DNA of 64,000 nt, from contig NZ_VZCB01000101.1 in assembly GCF_009494395.1 (NCBI RefSeq), forward strand, positions 140,680-204,679, written 5' to 3'. Below are positions 61,751 to 64,000 of the stretch, piece by piece. The translations under genes were made by a program, and so were the position numbers. The number at the start of each line of letters is the position of its first letter. Positions within the stretch are counted from its first letter, which is position 1. Origin of the DNA: Segatella copri (GTDB lineage Bacteria; Bacteroidota; Bacteroidia; Bacteroidales; Bacteroidaceae). The notes beneath the pieces are model-generated. The model saw nothing but the letters and a program-made list of their open reading frames with translations. It was not told where the DNA came from and searched no databases.

Positions 61751-61782
61751 CTAGTACGTACTATGTACGCGTACTAGTACTA
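61751..61782. repeat. Array of five GTAC palindromes
   Basis: Between 61751 and 61782 GTAC occurs five times (CTAGTACGTAC, TATGTACGC, GTACTAGTACTA), giving overlapping palindromes. It overlaps the 3' end of the 140-residue ORF and the -33 region of the next promoter. Confidence 0.7.
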
Positions 61783-62183
61783 TCCTTCAGTGAAGGGGGG
61801 AGTTTTTCCAGGAATTTTCTCGTCTTCTTCTGATCCATTCCTCTATTATAAGCAGCTCTCAGGGCATTGGGAGAAACCTCCCAAAGAGTAGAGAATACTT
61901 TCCACACATCCTTGATATCCAGCGTTATAGCTATCTGATAGGCAAGGACTGCAGACTCTGAGTTGGACATCTCCAGAGGGCAGAAGTTCTCATCGAGTAA
62001 CCCATACTCCTGCAGTTCCTTCAAGACTTCCTGCCCCTCCTCTCCTTTCAGGTCATCCGACATACGTTCCGCAGGATTGGCATTGTGCTTCTTTTTGGCG
62101 ATACCATTCTCATAGTAATTCTCCACATACTCTATATAACAGGCATTGCCCGTTACGTTTATGGTTCTTCCTTCTCCAAACAT
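61761..62183 (-). CDS. Hypothetical protein with helical C-terminus
   Basis: A 140-residue protein. Its ATG at 62183 has a strong AAGGAGGAG five bases upstream, inside the preceding small ORF. The N-terminus 'INVTGNACYIEYVENYYENG' resembles 'IQLNGNSQYVEYMNNEF' of the preceding ORF. The C-terminal half is helical ('LDIKDVWKVFSTLWEVSPNALRAAYNRGM'). The last residues (DSTSTRT) are encoded by the GTAC array. Not recognised. Confidence 0.65.
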   Translation of the reverse strand: MFGEGRTINVTGNACYIEYVENYYENGIAKKKHNANPAERMSDDLKGEEGQEVLKELQEYGLLDENFCPLEMSNSESAVLAYQIAITLDIKDVWKVFSTLWEVSPNALRAAYNRGMDQKKTRKFLEKLPPSLKDSTSTRT

Positions 62184-62320
62184 GGCTTCTCCTCCTTAAA
62201 TTCGTTGTTCATATACTCAACATACTGACTGTTGCCATTCAATTGAATGTTCACGCAAACAAGGCAGAATCGCCCATACTTCAGCATCAAGCGAACGAGC
62301 TTGATTATAAATCTTCCCAT
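62159..62320 (-). CDS. Small hypothetical protein (53 residues)
   Basis: An ATG-started ORF: MGRFIIKLVRLMLKYG, a basic amphipathic or membrane-surface helix, then 'VNIQLNGNSQYVEYMNNEF' and an acidic tail. It overlaps the next gene by 25 bp and carries its ribosome-binding site. The shared 'I.(L/V)(N/T)GN..Y(V/I)EY' with the downstream protein suggests a duplicated segment. Confidence 0.45.
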   Translation of the reverse strand: MGRFIIKLVRLMLKYGRFCLVCVNIQLNGNSQYVEYMNNEFKEEKPCLEKEEP

Positions 62321-62325
62321 ATTTC

Positions 62326-62481
62326 TTAGGATTTGATCGTTAGTAATTTTGTTCTTTGTCGCTCGTTCCTTAGTAGAGGACGATAGAATTTGTTTGCGCT
62401 AACAATTTTGCTGGTACAAGCAAATGCCAGGAGAGCTATAAGGGCATACACCCTTAGGGGACACATGGCCTCCGATTTCAT
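62326..62481 (-). CDS. Small secreted or lipoprotein-like peptide (51 residues)
   Basis: An ATG-started ORF with a signal-like N-terminus (MKSEAMCPLRVYALIALLAF, then ACTSK) and a basic C-terminal tail (YRPLLRNERQRTK). The stop lies 5 bp before the next small ORF. The hydrophobic core followed by A-C suggests a lipobox-like or Sec signal. An inner ATG (62466) has GGAGG only two bases upstream. No family is recognised. Confidence 0.4.
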   Translation of the reverse strand: MKSEAMCPLRVYALIALLAFACTSKIVSANKFYRPLLRNERQRTKLLTIKS

Positions 62482-62580
62482 CAGATTTTACTTTCTTTTT
62501 TTGTATATATTTTATAGGTTAAAAATAGACCCACAATGAGTTAGACAAGACATAGTGGACCGGAAAACTCTCACTTATAC

Positions 62581-62991
62581 TTACTTCATAAAAGCCAGCA
62601 AATCCTTTCCCTGATGCATGAGGTTGAGAACCACAGCGGCTTGCATTCCGTAAATTTTCTTATATTTTTCTTTCATCTCATATAGCATGGCAAGCCTGGA
62701 TTCCCTTTCTCTTACATATTTCTTGTAATTCTCCACCGCCTGTATTTCCTGATAGAGATAGTAGCCAATGACGTAGCAGAATTGTCTGATGGTCTCAAAA
62801 GATATTGAGGCATCTTGCTGCTTTAGTTTTCTGGTGGTATCGTCAACAGGTCCAAACTCCATTTTTATCATTTTTTGGGTTGTGATTTTCTCCACTAGCA
62901 TGTGGTCAAGGAGTGCTCCCACTTCCTTGACAACCTTTCCTCTCATATAGCCGTCGGCATATGAATTCATGTAACTACGTCCTCTTGCCAT
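62581..62991 (-). CDS. Hypothetical helical protein
   Basis: A 136-residue, charged, mainly helical protein ('MKIEFGPVDDTT'-like middle, C-terminal 'ENYKKYVRERESRLAMLYEMKEKYKKIYGMQAAVVLNLM' coiled-coil-like). No domain is recognised. It lies about 100 bp upstream of the small-ORF cluster on the same strand. Confidence 0.6.
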   Translation of the reverse strand: MARGRSYMNSYADGYMRGKVVKEVGALLDHMLVEKITTQKMIKMEFGPVDDTTRKLKQQDASISFETIRQFCYVIGYYLYQEIQAVENYKKYVRERESRLAMLYEMKEKYKKIYGMQAAVVLNLMHQGKDLLAFMK

Positions 62992-63107
62992 AACTTCTTT
63001 TTTTTAATTCGAGCGTGAAGTTATAAAAAAGGAGCGAAATAGAGGCGTGTACTACGACTCCTTAATTCGTAATATGAGTACTATTATTTTTCTGATTTCT
63101 AGTTTTT

Positions 63108-63156
63108 TTGAAAAAAAAGAGGGAGAAGTGAGCATTCTTGCAGCTTCACTTCTCCC
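63108..63156 (-). terminator. Strong minus-strand terminator
   Basis: GGGAGAAGTGA (63121-63131) pairs with TCACTTCTCCC (63146-63156); the minus strand continues with TC and a run of nine T. The stop codon of the upstream ORF (63146-63148) is in the stem. Confidence 0.85.
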
Positions 63157-63358
63157 TGATACTTTTATGGAATTTGTATGGTAGCCAGCTAAAGAAACAG
63201 GTTGCCTGACTATGAGAAATTCGTTTTATAACATCAGAGAAATCACAGTCAAGAATTGGATTGCAGTTCTCATCTGTTATCATACTTCCATCCTCAATGT
63301 CTCTTTTGTAGATTGGGGAAGCTTTTTTATTTGCCTCCCAACCCGTTTTTTCAACCAT
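63146..63358 (-). CDS. Small hypothetical protein (70 residues)
   Basis: From the ATG at 63358 the ORF encodes 'VEKTGWEANKKASPIYKRDIEDG...CNPILDCDFSDVIKRISHS' and ends in a terminator stem. An upstream ATG at 63433 would add 25 residues overlapping the preceding lipoprotein gene. A TACCTTTG -7-like element lies only 5 bp before the ATG. Not recognised; it may not be a real gene. Confidence 0.35.
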   Translation of the reverse strand: MVEKTGWEANKKASPIYKRDIEDGSMITDENCNPILDCDFSDVIKRISHSQATCFFSWLPYKFHKSIREK

Positions 63359-63375
63359 TTGGCAAAGGTAATGTT

Positions 63376-63828
63376 TTAAACTTGTAGTGTAAACACATTC
63401 CCCCCTGGCATATCCTCCAAGGTTATCACCCACTCTATCTCCCCATCCTCTGGGTCGACATCAATAGCATACGCCGTGCCCTTCTGCTGTCCGTCGAAGC
63501 GCACGTCGAAGCGCCAGAGACCGTTTTTCAAAATCTGGTCTCTGGTAATCTTGATGGTTGAAATCTTGGAGATATCTATGTCGAGGCGCTTGGCTATCTC
63601 CTGATAGCTAAGCACCCATCGGGTCTTACCTTTAGAAATGTATTCATAGGCGATGCCATCCTTGGTGAAGCCGATACCCTCAGTATCGGTAATGGCATAA
63701 TAACTGGGAGCCTCGCTGTCGGCAGGTGGGCTGACAACCAGGTCGGTATCGGAGCTTACATCATCCTTGCTGCAACTGGCAAGGGCAAGCGTAAAAAATG
63801 CGGCTACAAGAGCCAGCTTCCCCGATAT
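63376..63828 (-). pseudogene. Lipoprotein gene lacking a start codon (5' truncated)
   Basis: The frame 63376-63852 is open and encodes a lipoprotein signal (LALVAAFFTLALASC, then SKDD) and a mature domain of about 130 residues ('ITDTEGIGFTKDGIAYEY', 'LSYQEIAKRLDIDISKISTIKITRDQILKNG', 'GTAYAIDVDPEDGEIEWVI'), the last part resembling PepSY-type strands. Upstream of the signal's Lys codon (63817-63819) there is no ATG, GTG or TTG before an in-frame TAA at 63853-63855. The sequence there is the palindrome CCCCGATATGGGG. The 5' end seems replaced. An ATA or CTG start is the alternative. Confidence 0.6.
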
Positions 63829-63855
63829 GGGGGAGACCGTCCGAAAACTTAATTA

Positions 63856-64000
63856 GGGAAGCAAACAACTGAATTGAGCATTTTTCTTTTGCTCTTTATA
63901 GTTAATTAACCTCGTATCTTCTTGATTCTCAATTATTTTATGTATCTTTCCTCTATAAAACGAAAATGATTTCCCTCGCATAGGGTAACTACAATTGGAG
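63856..64000. other. Gene-free end of the window
   Basis: A/T-rich sequence without a credible ORF. A small hairpin, GAGCA...TGCTC (about 63877-63895), is the only structure seen. Confidence 0.5.

Noticed and set aside
57415..63828. Complete prophage or integrative element
   Set aside because: No integrase, relaxase, capsid or other structural gene, and no direct repeats acting as att sites were seen; it is called only an accessory mobile-type region.
1..64000. tRNA, rRNA or tmRNA genes
   Set aside because: No cloverleaf-like segment with a TTCGA loop and matched acceptor stem was found outside protein genes, though a covariance search was not possible.

Overview
The window is a chromosomal segment of a Bacteroidales bacterium, most likely Prevotella or Segatella (copri-like). 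The evidence is the promoter type (TTTG, about 20 bp, TAnnTTTG), a fimbrillin/DUF5119/DUF3575 operon, a DUF5112/DUF5113 sensor kinase, a DUF4295-rpmG-rpmB cluster, a GGGtGRT protein and a BT4734/DUF3987 mobile locus. Almost all genes can be read from sequence motifs. No rRNA, tRNA or CRISPR array was found.

Layout. 1-3.2 kb: the end of a DnaJ-type chaperone, a zinc-ribbon membrane protein, a GH25 lysozyme and an unknown protein. 3.2-9.4 kb: a hexuronate block with an NhaC-type antiporter, altronate dehydratase and a LacI regulator on the minus strand, diverging from KDG kinase and KDPG aldolase on the plus strand; together they take altronate to pyruvate and glyceraldehyde 3-phosphate. 9.4-14.4 kb: a giant DUF5112/DUF5113 sensor kinase, a response regulator and a membrane protein, downstream of the aldolase with no terminator seen between. 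14.6-17.6 kb: a fimbrillin operon whose first gene (DUF3575) carries an amber codon. 17.7-29.6 kb: housekeeping and envelope genes (ABC-F, TcdA, phosphoribosyltransferase, YitT, DedA, GlnRS, PAP2, LTA-synthase-like, AraC-type regulator, small sigma factor). 29.7-36 kb: an AddB/AddA-like recombination nuclease pair. 36-46 kb: a DUF5686 protein, the primary sigma factor, a MORN-GH25 fusion, TilS, KdsB and HrpB. 45.9-54 kb: ribosomal proteins L33 and L28, CinA-C, TsaD, Map, a HAD phosphatase, MetH, SmpB and a DMP19 protein. 54.2-55.9 kb: a NifU-like scaffold and a GGGtGRT protein with the codon use of highly expressed genes. 56-57.2 kb: a GH27 alpha-galactosidase.

From 57.4 kb to the end the region is accessory: DUF5675, a BT4734 (VirE-N)/DUF3987 locus interrupted by a frameshift, and a string of small unknown proteins. 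These include two short ORFs (51 and 53 codons) read directly here, and at the end a lipoprotein gene without a start codon.

The most unusual signals are non-coding: a 32-bp perfect inverted repeat around an AT-rich core (20.4 kb), hairpin or decamer arrays with 21- and 22-bp periods (14.4 and 20.3 kb), a short-word repeat that also encodes the N-terminus of MetH and part of the VirE-like protein, promoters abutting intrinsic terminators (38.1 and 61.7 kb), and a probable small RNA at 25.1 kb.
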